NCBI RefSeq assembly: GCF_004168285.1
Contig: NZ_SEWF01000027.1
Span: 1 to 64,000, forward strand
DNA from: Emticicia agri
Lineage (GTDB): Bacteria; Bacteroidota; Bacteroidia; Cytophagales; Spirosomataceae
Direction: 5' to 3'
Length of the DNA stretch: 64,000 nt
Shown here in pieces: positions 9,662 through 20,164 of this stretch. The translations under genes were made by a program, and so were the position numbers. The notes under the pieces were generated by a model. That model was given only the letters and a program-made list of their open reading frames with translations. It had not been told where the DNA came from and did not search any database. Each line of letters begins with the position of its first letter. Within the stretch, counting starts at the first letter, position 1.

Positions 9662-9729
9662 TATAAAATATCCATAAAACTGAATGCTTACAGGTGCTAT
9701 AAATGCTTTTGAGTACGCATCAATTTCTA

Positions 9730-10277
9730 ATGAAAAAATACTATTAGTACTTTTCTTTATTGTAAAAACCGGACTGTCGCAAGGACAAGCGCCCTTAAAA
9801 CTTTGGTATAAACAACCTGCCGGAACCACATGGGAGAATGCCTTGCCCATTGGTAATGGTCGTTTAGGGGCAATGATTTATGGAAGTGTAACAAAGGAAA
9901 TCATACAACTCAATGAACATACGGTTTGGAGTGGTAGCCCAAATAGAAACGATAATCCATTGGCTCTTGAAAAATTAGCGGAAATCAGAAAACTGATTTT
10001 TGAGGGTAGACATAAAGAGGCTGAAAAGCTGGCCAATGAAACCATTATTTCAAAAAAATCACATGGGCAAAAATTTGAACCAGTCGGCAACCTGAACCTG
10101 ATTTTTAAAGGCCATATTAAGTCTGGGACAAAATTAAAGGCGGCTACAGGCAAAAACAGTAACCCTTTTTTTGCTTCTGAAATGATTACCTCAGCAATCA
10201 TTTCAGAAAAATCAACCATCCAGCCACTCGTTTTGAAAGAAACTCAATTATTTGATTTACCAACACAAAAGGGATAA
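9730..10277 (+). pseudogene. GH95-family glycosidase remnant (internal deletion, start frameshift)
   Basis: GH95 enzymes (alpha-L-fucosidase / alpha-L-galactosidase) usually have about 750-800 residues. Here the clear N-terminal GH95 sequence (LKLWYKQPAGTTWENALPIGNGRLGAMIYG, LNEHTVWSGSP, EPVGNLNLIF) runs for only about 150 residues. It then jumps to what looks like a family C-terminal tail (KLKAATGKNSNPFF). The central and catalytic part is missing, which indicates an in-frame internal deletion near 10110. The 5' end is also damaged. ATG 9730 plus a run of six A reaches a stop at once, whereas one more A would give a normal signal peptide (MKKILLVLFFIVKTGLSQ). The frame can still be read from ATG 9684, but that start gives no clean signal peptide. 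It heads an operon and is very probably non-functional. Confidence 0.75.
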
Positions 10278-10322
10278 ATTATAAATTTTGTTGGTATATA
10301 ACTCTAAACCTATCAATCAGAA

Positions 10323-12002
10323 ATGATAAATAAAATATCTAAATACTTATCCATAACACTTTTATGCTTAACAGTAAGCATAGCCCATTCACAAACCACA
10401 TTAGTGAATCCGATTCTTACAGGCTTTTATCCTGACCCAAGTATTGTCAAAGTAGGGCCAGATTATTATATAGTCAACTCAACGTTTTCTTATTTTCCGG
10501 GTCTTCCGGTCATGCACAGCAAAGATCTCAAAAACTGGAAGCAAATCGGAAACGTAATCGACCGCCCGTCTCAATTAGATTTTATGGGCGAGCGCATGAC
10601 ACGCGGGCTTTTTGCTCCGGCTATCAGCTACTATAAAGGTACCTACTATGTAACCTGTACAGATATAGACCACGATGGAAACTTTGTAGTAACCGCCAAA
10701 AATCCGGCAGGACCGTGGAGTAACCCCGTGAAAATCCCACAAGTAAGAGGCATTGACCCATCTATTTATTTTGATGAAGAAACGGATAAATCTTATATCA
10801 TCTATAATAGTGATGCCCCTGACAGGAAACCCTTATATTCTGGACACAGAACTATCAGAATGTATGAATTTGATTACCAGAATCTGAAAGTAATTGGCGA
10901 AGAAAAACAACTGGTAAATGGGGGAGTAGACCTTTCTAAAAAACCTGTATGGATAGAAGGGCCGCATATCCTGAAACGGAATGGCTGGTATTATTTGTAT
11001 GCCGCCGAAGGAGGAACTTCGGTCAATCACTCAGAAGTAATCTTGCGAAGTAAATCAGTATGGGGACCTTATGTGCCTTATGAAGGAAACCCCATCTTAA
11101 CCCAGAGAGAATTGCCTGCTGACAGGAAATATCCAATCACCTCCGCAGGTCATGCTCAGTTTGTAGATGGTCCTGATGGAAAAATGTATTGTATTTTCCT
11201 GGCGGTGCGTCCATATGAAGGTGATTATTACAATACAGGTCGCGAAACATTTATCGCTCCGGTTACATGGAAAGATGAATGGCCGATGATTGAACATGGC
11301 GAAAAGGCCATTGAATATAGCTACCAGACCAATATCAAAGAAATTAAACTAAAGGGGGGCTTACCACAATCAGGCAATTTTCAATATACGCTTACTTTTG
11401 ATAAAGGGCTTGACCCTTCAATACTGTTCATGCGTACGGTTGACAGCAGTTCATTTAAAACGTCAAAAGTTGATGGCTTAACTTTAAAGTTAAAGCCTGA
11501 AACTATTTCAGAATTCAAAAATCCTTCTTTTGTTGGCAAGCGCCAGCAACACCTGTATAGCACAGCAGAAACCGAGTTACATTTCTCTCCAAAATCTGCC
11601 AACGAAAAAGCAGGATTAGTGATTTTCCAGGACGAGCGACATTTCTACTTTATAGCCAAATCTAAAAATGAAGACAAAGAAGTAGTACAACTTTATAAAA
11701 GCCAGCCTAAAGAAAAAAACATGGAGTTGTTGACAGAAGTCCCTATAGCTATGAATGTAAAAAAACTTACTTTCCGGATTAAATCTGAAGGGGCTGACTA
11801 TAGTTTTTATTACTCGACAGATGCAAAAAACTGGCATTTGCTGAAAGATAAAATAGATGGTAAATTTTTGAGTACCAAAGAAGCAGGCAGTTTTATAGGC
11901 TGTGTGTATGGAATGTATGCAACCTCGACGGGCGAGAGTTCTACCAATAATGCTTCCTTTAAATTTCTGAAATACAGCGGCAATGACCCTATGTTGAAAT
12001 GA
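10323..12002 (+). CDS. GH43-family arabinofuranosidase/xylosidase, secreted
   Basis: A glycoside hydrolase of family 43 (559 residues) expected to release arabinose or xylose from side chains or oligosaccharides. A signal peptide ends near SIAHSQ. The five-bladed propeller starts at NPILTGFYPDPSIVKVGPDYYIVNSTF. The catalytic base is Asp in YPDPS, the pKa-modulating Asp is in RGIDPSIYF and the catalytic acid is Glu in WIEGPHIL. The C-terminal part, about residues 340-555, is a beta-sandwich of the kind found in beta-xylosidase-like GH43 enzymes (concanavalin-like). The gene overlaps the next GH43 gene by ATGA, so the two are translationally coupled. Linkage specificity cannot be read from sequence alone. 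Confidence 0.9.
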   Translation: MINKISKYLSITLLCLTVSIAHSQTTLVNPILTGFYPDPSIVKVGPDYYIVNSTFSYFPGLPVMHSKDLKNWKQIGNVIDRPSQLDFMGERMTRGLFAPAISYYKGTYYVTCTDIDHDGNFVVTAKNPAGPWSNPVKIPQVRGIDPSIYFDEETDKSYIIYNSDAPDRKPLYSGHRTIRMYEFDYQNLKVIGEEKQLVNGGVDLSKKPVWIEGPHILKRNGWYYLYAAEGGTSVNHSEVILRSKSVWGPYVPYEGNPILTQRELPADRKYPITSAGHAQFVDGPDGKMYCIFLAVRPYEGDYYNTGRETFIAPVTWKDEWPMIEHGEKAIEYSYQTNIKEIKLKGGLPQSGNFQYTLTFDKGLDPSILFMRTVDSSSFKTSKVDGLTLKLKPETISEFKNPSFVGKRQQHLYSTAETELHFSPKSANEKAGLVIFQDERHFYFIAKSKNEDKEVVQLYKSQPKEKNMELLTEVPIAMNVKKLTFRIKSEGADYSFYYSTDAKNWHLLKDKIDGKFLSTKEAGSFIGCVYGMYATSTGESSTNNASFKFLKYSGNDPMLK

Positions 12003-13576
12003 GAATAATAGTAGCAATCATCATAATACTATTTACTGTAAATGTAAGTAAAACAGTGCTGGCACAAGAAGGCAAGGCAAAAAATCCAGTCATTTTTGCC
12101 GATGTGCCTGATATGTCTATGATACGTGTGGGTAAGAATTACTATATGAGCAGCACTACTATGCACATGAGTCCGGGCGTTCCTATCATGAAATCCAATG
12201 ATTTGGTAAACTGGCAAATGTTAGGCTATGTGTACGATACGCTGGCTAATATTCCCTCCCTAAATCTTACAGATGGTAAAGGTACTTATGGACGAGGCTC
12301 ATGGGCCAGTTGTATCAGGTATCATAACGGAATATATTACGTAACAACTTTTGCACAAACCACAGGTAAAACCCATATCTATACCACAAAAAACATCGAA
12401 AAAGGCTCGTGGAAAGCCGTCTCTTTTGCGCCAAGTCTACACGACCATTCTTTGTTTTTTGATGACGATGGCAGAGTATATATGATTTATGGCAATGGTA
12501 AAATAAAAATCATTGAATTGAATGCTGAGGTTTCAGGTATCAAAAAAGGAGGGCTTGACCAGACGATTATTGAGAATGCCAGTGTTCCGGCAGGTACTAA
12601 TATCATGTTAGGTGCCGAGGGTTCGCAAGTATTTAAAGTAAATGGAAAATATTATTTGTTTAATATTGCGTGGCCACGAGGCGGAATGCGCACAGTCATT
12701 ATCCATCGAGCAGATAAAATCACAGGACCTTGGGAAGGAAGAGTAGCCTTACAGGATTTAGGCGTAGCCCAAGGCGGCTTAATTGATACTCCGGATGGTA
12801 GATGGTTTGCTTACCTGTTTCGTGATTTTGGTGGTGTAGGACGGATCCCCTATCTGGTACCTGTTAAATGGGAGGATGGCTGGCCTGTGTTGGGAGAAAA
12901 CGGAAAAGTGCCTGAATTACTGGATTTGCCTGCAAGTAAGGGCTTGATTCCGGGTATTGTTCATTCAGATGAATTTACACGTAAAAAAGGAGAAATGGCA
13001 TTGCCTTTAGTCTGGCAATGGAATCATAATCCTGATAATAGCTTATGGTCAGTGACTGAACGTAAAGGTTTTTTAAGATTAAAAACAGGTAGAATAGATA
13101 CCTCTTTTGTATTAGCCCGAAATACACTTACCCAAAGAACCATTGGCCCTGAATCGTCAGGTATCACATCACTGGACATTTCAAAGATGAAAGACGGGGA
13201 TTTTGCCGGATTAGGTTTGCTCCAGAAAAACTATGGGCTGGTTGGTATTAAGGTAAATAATACTGCTAAATCAATTGTGATGGTTAGTGCCAATACGGGC
13301 AAGCCTGTGGAGGTTGAGCAAATACCATTAGCGCAGAATATAGTCTATCTGAAAACTGAATGTAATTTCAGAAACAGAGCCGACATCGCTCATTTCTTTT
13401 ATAGCCTTGATGGCAAGACGTGGAAGCGTATCGGAGAACCCTTGAAAATGCCTTATACCATTCCTCATTTTATGGGTTATCGGTTTAGTCTTTTTAATTA
13501 TGCGACCAAAGAAGTAGGCGGTTATGCTGATTTTGATTATTTCAGAATTTCAGATACTATTTCATCAACCAGGTAA
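11999..13576 (+). CDS. Second GH43-family glycosidase, secreted
   Basis: A further GH43 enzyme (525 residues), starting at an ATG that overlaps the preceding stop (ATGA). It has a signal peptide (to VLAQEG). The likely catalytic base is Asp in ADVPDMSMI, the second Asp is in DHSLFFDDDG and the acid is Glu in MLGAEGSQVF. A C-terminal beta-sandwich follows from about residue 330. It is clearly diverged from its neighbour (DVPDMSM in place of YPDPSIV), so the two probably act on different linkages rather than being a recent duplication. Expected to act on arabinoxylan or arabinan side chains. Confidence 0.88.
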   Translation: MRIIVAIIIILFTVNVSKTVLAQEGKAKNPVIFADVPDMSMIRVGKNYYMSSTTMHMSPGVPIMKSNDLVNWQMLGYVYDTLANIPSLNLTDGKGTYGRGSWASCIRYHNGIYYVTTFAQTTGKTHIYTTKNIEKGSWKAVSFAPSLHDHSLFFDDDGRVYMIYGNGKIKIIELNAEVSGIKKGGLDQTIIENASVPAGTNIMLGAEGSQVFKVNGKYYLFNIAWPRGGMRTVIIHRADKITGPWEGRVALQDLGVAQGGLIDTPDGRWFAYLFRDFGGVGRIPYLVPVKWEDGWPVLGENGKVPELLDLPASKGLIPGIVHSDEFTRKKGEMALPLVWQWNHNPDNSLWSVTERKGFLRLKTGRIDTSFVLARNTLTQRTIGPESSGITSLDISKMKDGDFAGLGLLQKNYGLVGIKVNNTAKSIVMVSANTGKPVEVEQIPLAQNIVYLKTECNFRNRADIAHFFYSLDGKTWKRIGEPLKMPYTIPHFMGYRFSLFNYATKEVGGYADFDYFRISDTISSTR

Positions 13577-13600
13577 ATAGTTTACAGCTATTTTAACACT

Positions 13601-15310
13601 ATGAAAAAAAACTTTTTTTATCTGTTAATATCCCTCTTGCTCTGTCAGGAAATAGCGGTTTTTGCCCAAGACCCTAACTTTCATATTTATCTCTGTATCG
13701 GGCAGTCGAATATGGAAGGAGCCGGGCGGATAGAAGCACAGGATACCATTAATATCGACAGTCGTTTCAAAATATTGGAAGCCTTGGATTGTCCTGAACT
13801 GAATCGGGTAAAAGGGCAATGGTACACTGCTAAACCGCCTTTATGTCGCTGTAAAACAGGGCTTTCACCCGCTGATTATTTTGGCCGCACAATGCTTGAA
13901 AATATGCCTCAGGCGCAGTCAATAGGATTGGTACACGTGGCAGTAGCAGGGAGTAAAATAGAGATTTTTGATAAAACAAAATATCAGGTGTATCTCGATT
14001 CATCGGCAAAAGAAAAGCCGTGGATGATTAACATGGCCAACCAATATGGTGGCAATCCTTACGAAAGATTGATAGAAATGGCCAGAATTGCGCAAAAATC
14101 AGGAGTTATTAAAGGCATCTTATTGCATCAGGGGGAATCAAACACAGGTGATAAAACCTGGCCTGCGCAAGTCAAGAAATTGTATGACGATATATTAGCT
14201 GACTTAAAACTGGCACCTAATTCCATTCCTTTATTAGCCGGAGAGGTAGTAGGTGCTGATCAGGGTGGAAAATGTGCCAGCATGAATGAAATCATTGCCA
14301 CTTTACCCCAAACTTTACCCAAAGCCATCATAGTATCTTCCAAAGGTTTACCTGCCGTGCCAGACAAACTACATTTTAACAGTGCCGGAGTCAGGATTTT
14401 CGGTAAACGATATGCTGCGGCCTTGTTGGCATCACAAGGAAAAAGAATAACTATCGACGAAAGCAGCATTGCGCCTTCAGAAAAAATGCTACTCTATCCT
14501 GAAGGTGTACCTAATTCAAAACCGGCTACAATGAAAGAAACCGGGGCAGAGAATGGGATTTACAAAGGCATCACCACACCAACCTTAGAGTATTATAAAG
14601 CCGAGCCAAGTCTGTCGACAGGTACTGCGGTTATTGTTATTCCCGGTGGCGGATATGGTGTGATAGTCTATAACGGTGAAGGAATTAATATAGCCAAAGC
14701 ACTGGCCGAAAAGGGAATTGCGGCATTTATACTTAAATATCGCCTTCCGAGCGATGAAATTATGCCAGATAAGAAAATAGGCCCCCTACAGGATGCCCAG
14801 CAAGCCCTGAAAATGGTGAGAGAAAATGCTGAAAAATGGGGCATTGACAAGAATAAAATCGGTATTATGGGATTCTCGGCAGGTGGGCATCTGGCCAGTA
14901 CAGCGGCCACTCACTTCGAAAAAACGTGGGTAAATAACCCAACCAATACGAGTGTCAGGCCAGACTTTCAGATTCTGGTTTATCCGGTAATCAGTATGAG
15001 CGATAGCCTGGCACATAAAGGCTCCAGAGAAAATCTATTAGGCAAAAATCCATCGAAAGAGGATAAAGACTATTTTTCTAATGATTTGCAAATCAAAGCC
15101 AATACACCTCCGGCCTGGATTACGCACAGTGCCGACGACAAAGTGGTAGATGTAGATAATAGCATCGCTTACTTTGAGCGTTTGCGTAAAAACAAGGTAG
15201 ATGTAGAAATGCACATTTTCCCGAAAGGTGACCACGGATTTATATTCAGGCACCCGGGCTGGATGAATCCACTCTTTGACTGGCTGAAACGTAATGGATG
15301 GACAAAATAA
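13601..15310 (+). CDS. Two-domain esterase: SGNH acetylesterase fused to alpha/beta hydrolase
   Basis: A secreted double esterase of 569 residues. After the signal peptide (to AVFAQ), residues about 25-285 form an SGNH/SASA-type acetylesterase. The nucleophile block is LCIGQSNMEGAG, followed by HQGESNTGD and the catalytic DKLHFNSAG, similar to carbohydrate esterase family 6. Residues about 300-569 form an alpha/beta hydrolase with the oxyanion region IPGGGYG, nucleophile elbow GFSAGG, acid in HSADDKVVD and catalytic His in GDHGF. Both catalytic sets look intact. The probable task is removal of acetyl groups from xylan or pectin side chains. It is 24 bases downstream of the second GH43 gene. 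Confidence 0.85.
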   Translation: MKKNFFYLLISLLLCQEIAVFAQDPNFHIYLCIGQSNMEGAGRIEAQDTINIDSRFKILEALDCPELNRVKGQWYTAKPPLCRCKTGLSPADYFGRTMLENMPQAQSIGLVHVAVAGSKIEIFDKTKYQVYLDSSAKEKPWMINMANQYGGNPYERLIEMARIAQKSGVIKGILLHQGESNTGDKTWPAQVKKLYDDILADLKLAPNSIPLLAGEVVGADQGGKCASMNEIIATLPQTLPKAIIVSSKGLPAVPDKLHFNSAGVRIFGKRYAAALLASQGKRITIDESSIAPSEKMLLYPEGVPNSKPATMKETGAENGIYKGITTPTLEYYKAEPSLSTGTAVIVIPGGGYGVIVYNGEGINIAKALAEKGIAAFILKYRLPSDEIMPDKKIGPLQDAQQALKMVRENAEKWGIDKNKIGIMGFSAGGHLASTAATHFEKTWVNNPTNTSVRPDFQILVYPVISMSDSLAHKGSRENLLGKNPSKEDKDYFSNDLQIKANTPPAWITHSADDKVVDVDNSIAYFERLRKNKVDVEMHIFPKGDHGFIFRHPGWMNPLFDWLKRNGWTK

Positions 15311-15321
15311 GAAACAAAACC

Positions 15322-16884
15322 ATGAAAAAATACACGCTGATACTTTATTGCTTATTAATAATCCTGCCATTTACGGGTATTTGCCAGCTTTCTGCCCCTA
15401 TAAAAGTAAATGAAGGATTAGTGCAGGGTACAGTCGAAAACGGGTTATCTATATTCAAAGGCATACCGTTTGCTGCCCCTCCAACAGGCGAACTCAGATG
15501 GAAAGCACCTCAGCCTCCTGCAAGTTGGGAGGGTGTGAAAGCCGCTACACAGTTTGCGCCTGCACCTTTTCAAGGGGGTAATCCACCGTCAGGAAAGAGT
15601 GAAGACTGCTTGTATCTGAATATCTGGTCGCCAGCCAAAACACCACAGGATAATTTACCTGTTCTGGTCTGGATATATGGTGGTGGTTTTAGTTTTGGGT
15701 CAACTTCCGAGCCTGTTTACACAGGCGAAAATCTGGCAAACAAAGGAGTGATACTGGTAAGCATTGCTTATAGGGTTGGTCAACTGGGTTTTTTAGCGCA
15801 TCCTGAATTAAGCGCCGAAAACCCGCCTCATGTATCAGGCAACTATGGCCTGTTAGATATGATAGCAGGCTTGCAGTGGATTCAGAAAAATATCAAAGCA
15901 TTTGGCGGAAACCCTGGCAAGGTTACCATTTTCGGTGAGTCAGCAGGGGGCATAGCCGTAAGTATGTTATGCGCTTCACCACTTGCCAAAGGGCTTTTTC
16001 ATGGGGCTATTTCTCAAAGCGGAGGGTCTTTCGGGCCATATAGAAACACTACCTATCCTGGTGAAAACCTGAAATTATTACCCTTTGCCGAGCAGCAGGG
16101 GCTCGAATATATGCAAAAGGCCGGTGTGAATACGTTGGCTGAATTACGAAAAATTCCTGCCGATAAACTGCCGATGGGTTTTGGTATGCCGGGTGCCTGG
16201 CCAATTATTGATGGGTATGTGATTCCGGACGACCAGCATATACTTTACCAGAAAGGTCAATATAATCATACCCCCATTTTAATCGGCTATAATTCTGATG
16301 AAGGAGCCAGTTTTTCTCCGCCTAAAACACCTCAGGATTATATCAATGGTGTAAACAAGCGCTATGGGAAATTTGCAGATGAACTGATAATGGCTTATCC
16401 GGTTGGAGAAACTACTGTGCCTAAAACTGCCCGTGATTTGGCACGTGATGCTGCCTTTGGCTGGCATACCTGGAGTTGGGCAAGACTACAGGCTCAAACC
16501 AGCAAGGCAAAAGTATATTACTACTATTTCGACCAGCATCCCGATTTCCCTACCGATTCTCCCAGATATGGTTATGGCTCTCCTCACGGACAAGATGTTG
16601 GCTTTGTTTTCGGGCATATAAATCCTTCAAGCCCTGACAAGACCGCTACAGATGCAGCTATATCTGAAGCAATCATGACTTACTGGACAAACTTTGCCAA
16701 ATATGGTGATCCTAACGGAAAAGGTGTACCTGTATGGGAAACATTTACCAATGATAAACCTCGGGTAATGTATTTTCAACAGAAAGCGATGATGGGACTC
16801 GTACCCAGTGAAACAGCTTTAAAATCATTGGATAAATATTTTGAATGGAGAAGAACCCCGGAGGGTAAAGACTGGGCAAAATGA
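15322..16884 (+). CDS. Type-B carboxylesterase, secreted
   Basis: A carboxylesterase/lipase-type alpha/beta hydrolase (COesterase family, 520 residues from the chosen start). ATG 15322 was preferred over 15298, which overlaps the previous gene, because it opens directly with a signal peptide (MKKYTLILYCLLIILPFTGICQ). Family marks are FKGIPFAAPPTGELRWKAPQ, EDCLYLNIW, the oxyanion WIYGGGF and the nucleophile elbow FGESAGG. The position of the gene suggests removal of acyl or phenolic ester groups from the plant glycan, but substrates of this family are broad. Confidence 0.88.
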   Translation: MKKYTLILYCLLIILPFTGICQLSAPIKVNEGLVQGTVENGLSIFKGIPFAAPPTGELRWKAPQPPASWEGVKAATQFAPAPFQGGNPPSGKSEDCLYLNIWSPAKTPQDNLPVLVWIYGGGFSFGSTSEPVYTGENLANKGVILVSIAYRVGQLGFLAHPELSAENPPHVSGNYGLLDMIAGLQWIQKNIKAFGGNPGKVTIFGESAGGIAVSMLCASPLAKGLFHGAISQSGGSFGPYRNTTYPGENLKLLPFAEQQGLEYMQKAGVNTLAELRKIPADKLPMGFGMPGAWPIIDGYVIPDDQHILYQKGQYNHTPILIGYNSDEGASFSPPKTPQDYINGVNKRYGKFADELIMAYPVGETTVPKTARDLARDAAFGWHTWSWARLQAQTSKAKVYYYYFDQHPDFPTDSPRYGYGSPHGQDVGFVFGHINPSSPDKTATDAAISEAIMTYWTNFAKYGDPNGKGVPVWETFTNDKPRVMYFQQKAMMGLVPSETALKSLDKYFEWRRTPEGKDWAK

Positions 16885-16911
16885 GATTTTTAATTGATAT
16901 TTTTAGTACTA

Positions 16912-18996
16912 ATGAAGCGCATAATCATATATATTCTATTGTTTAATCTTTTATCGGTAGCAACTTTCGGACAGGTTACTGCACCCGAACCCTTAGGCCC
17001 CATACCGAGTGCCAATCAACTGCGTTGGCAAAAAATGGAGTATTATGCTTTTATTCATTTTTCAATCAACACCTATACAGATATGGCCTGGGGATTTGGT
17101 AATGAAGACCCGGTATTATTTAACCCTACGAAACTTGATTGCAGACAATGGGCGAGAATCTGTAAAGAAGCCGGAATGAAAGGCATCATATTTACCGCTA
17201 AACACCATAGCGGATTCTGCTTATGGCCTTCCAAGTATACTGATTACTCCGTAAAAAATGCCCCTTGGAAAAATGGCAAAGGAGATGTAGTGAGAGAAAT
17301 GGCTGATGCCTGTAAAGAGTACGGACTAAAATTCGGGGTTTATTTGTCTCCCTGGGATAGAAACCACCCCGACTATGGAAAGCCGGAATATATCACCTAC
17401 TTTCGAAATCAATTAAAGGAACTTTTGACTAATTACGGAGATGTTTTCGAAGTATGGTTTGATGGAGCCAATGGGGGCTCAGGGTATTACGGTGGGGCTA
17501 ATGAAACAAGGAAAATAGACGCTAAAACCTATTATGACTGGCCTAATACCTACCAATTAGTGCGTGAGCTTCAACCCAAAATTGTTATATGGAACGACGG
17601 TGGCGACAGAGCCGATTTACGTTGGGTGGGTACTGAAGCCGGCTATGTTGGAGAAACCAACTGGAGTTTATTGAATAAGACAGGTGATGTACCCGAGCAA
17701 ATGCTAAGACATGGTCTGGAAAATGGAGATACCTGGGTACCCGGAGAGGTAAATACATCTATTCGCCCTGAATGGTTTTACCACGAACGTGAGGATAGAA
17801 AAGTAAAAACGCTTCCTCAGCTGATGGATACCTATTACAATTCTATAGGACGTAACGGGACATTATTACTCAATTTCCCTGTGATGCCTAACGGATTAAT
17901 CCATCCAAAGGATGAGCAAGCCGCTTTGAGTTTTGCCAAAGCAATAAAAGAAGCATTTGCCGTTAATTTAGCCCGCAATACCCGAACAAGTGCTTCACAG
18001 ATTCGTGGAGGTAAACCGGAATTTGGCAGTATGAAAGCCATTGATGCAGACAAAGAAAGCTACTGGGCTACAGACGACACCACAAGAAAAGCATCGCTTA
18101 CGCTGCATTTTAATGCGCCTACATCGTTTAATCGTTTTTTGGTGCAAGAGCCTATATGGTTGGGTCAGCGTGTCAGAGCATTTAGTGTAGAGGCGCTTAT
18201 GGACGATAACTGGAAAGAAATTGCCAAAGAAACCACTATTGGCTATAAACGCATTCTCCGGTTTCCGATGGTTAAGGCCACACAGGTAAGATTAACTATT
18301 CTTGATGCGAAAAGTAATCCTTTAATATCAAATCTTGAAATTTATAAAACCCCTATCATACTTACACCGCCTACAATTACACGTGACAAATCAGGCGATA
18401 TACGTATCACACCAGGTGATACTGAGTCAGAATTATATTATACACTCAATGAAGCTATGCCTGGTCCTCACTCTGGCAAATACACTACTCCGGTTAAAAC
18501 CAGCGACGGAAAAGTAAATGTAAAAGCCATTGCTTATAATCCATATACTAAACAAAGTAGTATAGTAAGCGAGGAAAAATTTGATGTATCACGCAAAGAC
18601 TGGAAAATTATAAGCACCGATAAACAACAGGCGTATCAGGTATTAGATGGTAATCCTTCTACCTCATGGCACCAGAATAAAAGTCAGGGCATGCCTGCTG
18701 ATTTGATCATTGACCTGGGCAAACTGGAGAAGCTGGTAGGTTTCAGATACTTGCCCGATCAGAACTGGTGGGCTGATGCGAGCATCATAACACATTATCA
18801 GTTTGAGGTCTCGATGGATAACAAGATATGGGAAATGGTAAATGAAGGAGAGTTTTCAAATATAAAAAATAACCCATTCTGGCAAACCAAAAGTTTTAAG
18901 CCGATACAAGCCAGATACATCAAATTGCGCGCACTCAAAAATACGCAGGAGGGTTCGGCTTCTGGTTATGCAGAAATTGACATTATTACTCCATAG
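16912..18996 (+). CDS. GH29-family alpha-L-fucosidase with discoidin domain
   Basis: A secreted alpha-L-fucosidase-like enzyme (694 residues). ATG 16912 is preferred over an in-frame TTG at 16894 because it begins the signal peptide (MKRIIIYILLFNLLSVATFGQ). The GH29 catalytic domain covers about residues 25-350, with FIHFSINTYTDMAWG, GIIFTAKHHSGFCLWPS and the nucleophile Asp in EVWFDGANGG. The C-terminal half carries F5/8 type C (discoidin)-like carbohydrate-binding regions (FGSMKAIDADKESYWATDD and, at the end, VLDGNPSTSWHQN...YIKLRAL) around a chitobiase-type linker domain. With the broken GH95 gene, it suggests that the natural glycan carries L-fucose or L-galactose. Confidence 0.9.
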   Translation: MKRIIIYILLFNLLSVATFGQVTAPEPLGPIPSANQLRWQKMEYYAFIHFSINTYTDMAWGFGNEDPVLFNPTKLDCRQWARICKEAGMKGIIFTAKHHSGFCLWPSKYTDYSVKNAPWKNGKGDVVREMADACKEYGLKFGVYLSPWDRNHPDYGKPEYITYFRNQLKELLTNYGDVFEVWFDGANGGSGYYGGANETRKIDAKTYYDWPNTYQLVRELQPKIVIWNDGGDRADLRWVGTEAGYVGETNWSLLNKTGDVPEQMLRHGLENGDTWVPGEVNTSIRPEWFYHEREDRKVKTLPQLMDTYYNSIGRNGTLLLNFPVMPNGLIHPKDEQAALSFAKAIKEAFAVNLARNTRTSASQIRGGKPEFGSMKAIDADKESYWATDDTTRKASLTLHFNAPTSFNRFLVQEPIWLGQRVRAFSVEALMDDNWKEIAKETTIGYKRILRFPMVKATQVRLTILDAKSNPLISNLEIYKTPIILTPPTITRDKSGDIRITPGDTESELYYTLNEAMPGPHSGKYTTPVKTSDGKVNVKAIAYNPYTKQSSIVSEEKFDVSRKDWKIISTDKQQAYQVLDGNPSTSWHQNKSQGMPADLIIDLGKLEKLVGFRYLPDQNWWADASIITHYQFEVSMDNKIWEMVNEGEFSNIKNNPFWQTKSFKPIQARYIKLRALKNTQEGSASGYAEIDIITP

Positions 18997-19019
18997 AATC
19001 TGATAACATTTCAATATAG

Positions 19020-20135
<1,116 letters not shown>

Positions 20136-20164
20136 CAAATTGATTTTACCGAAAAACCATAACT

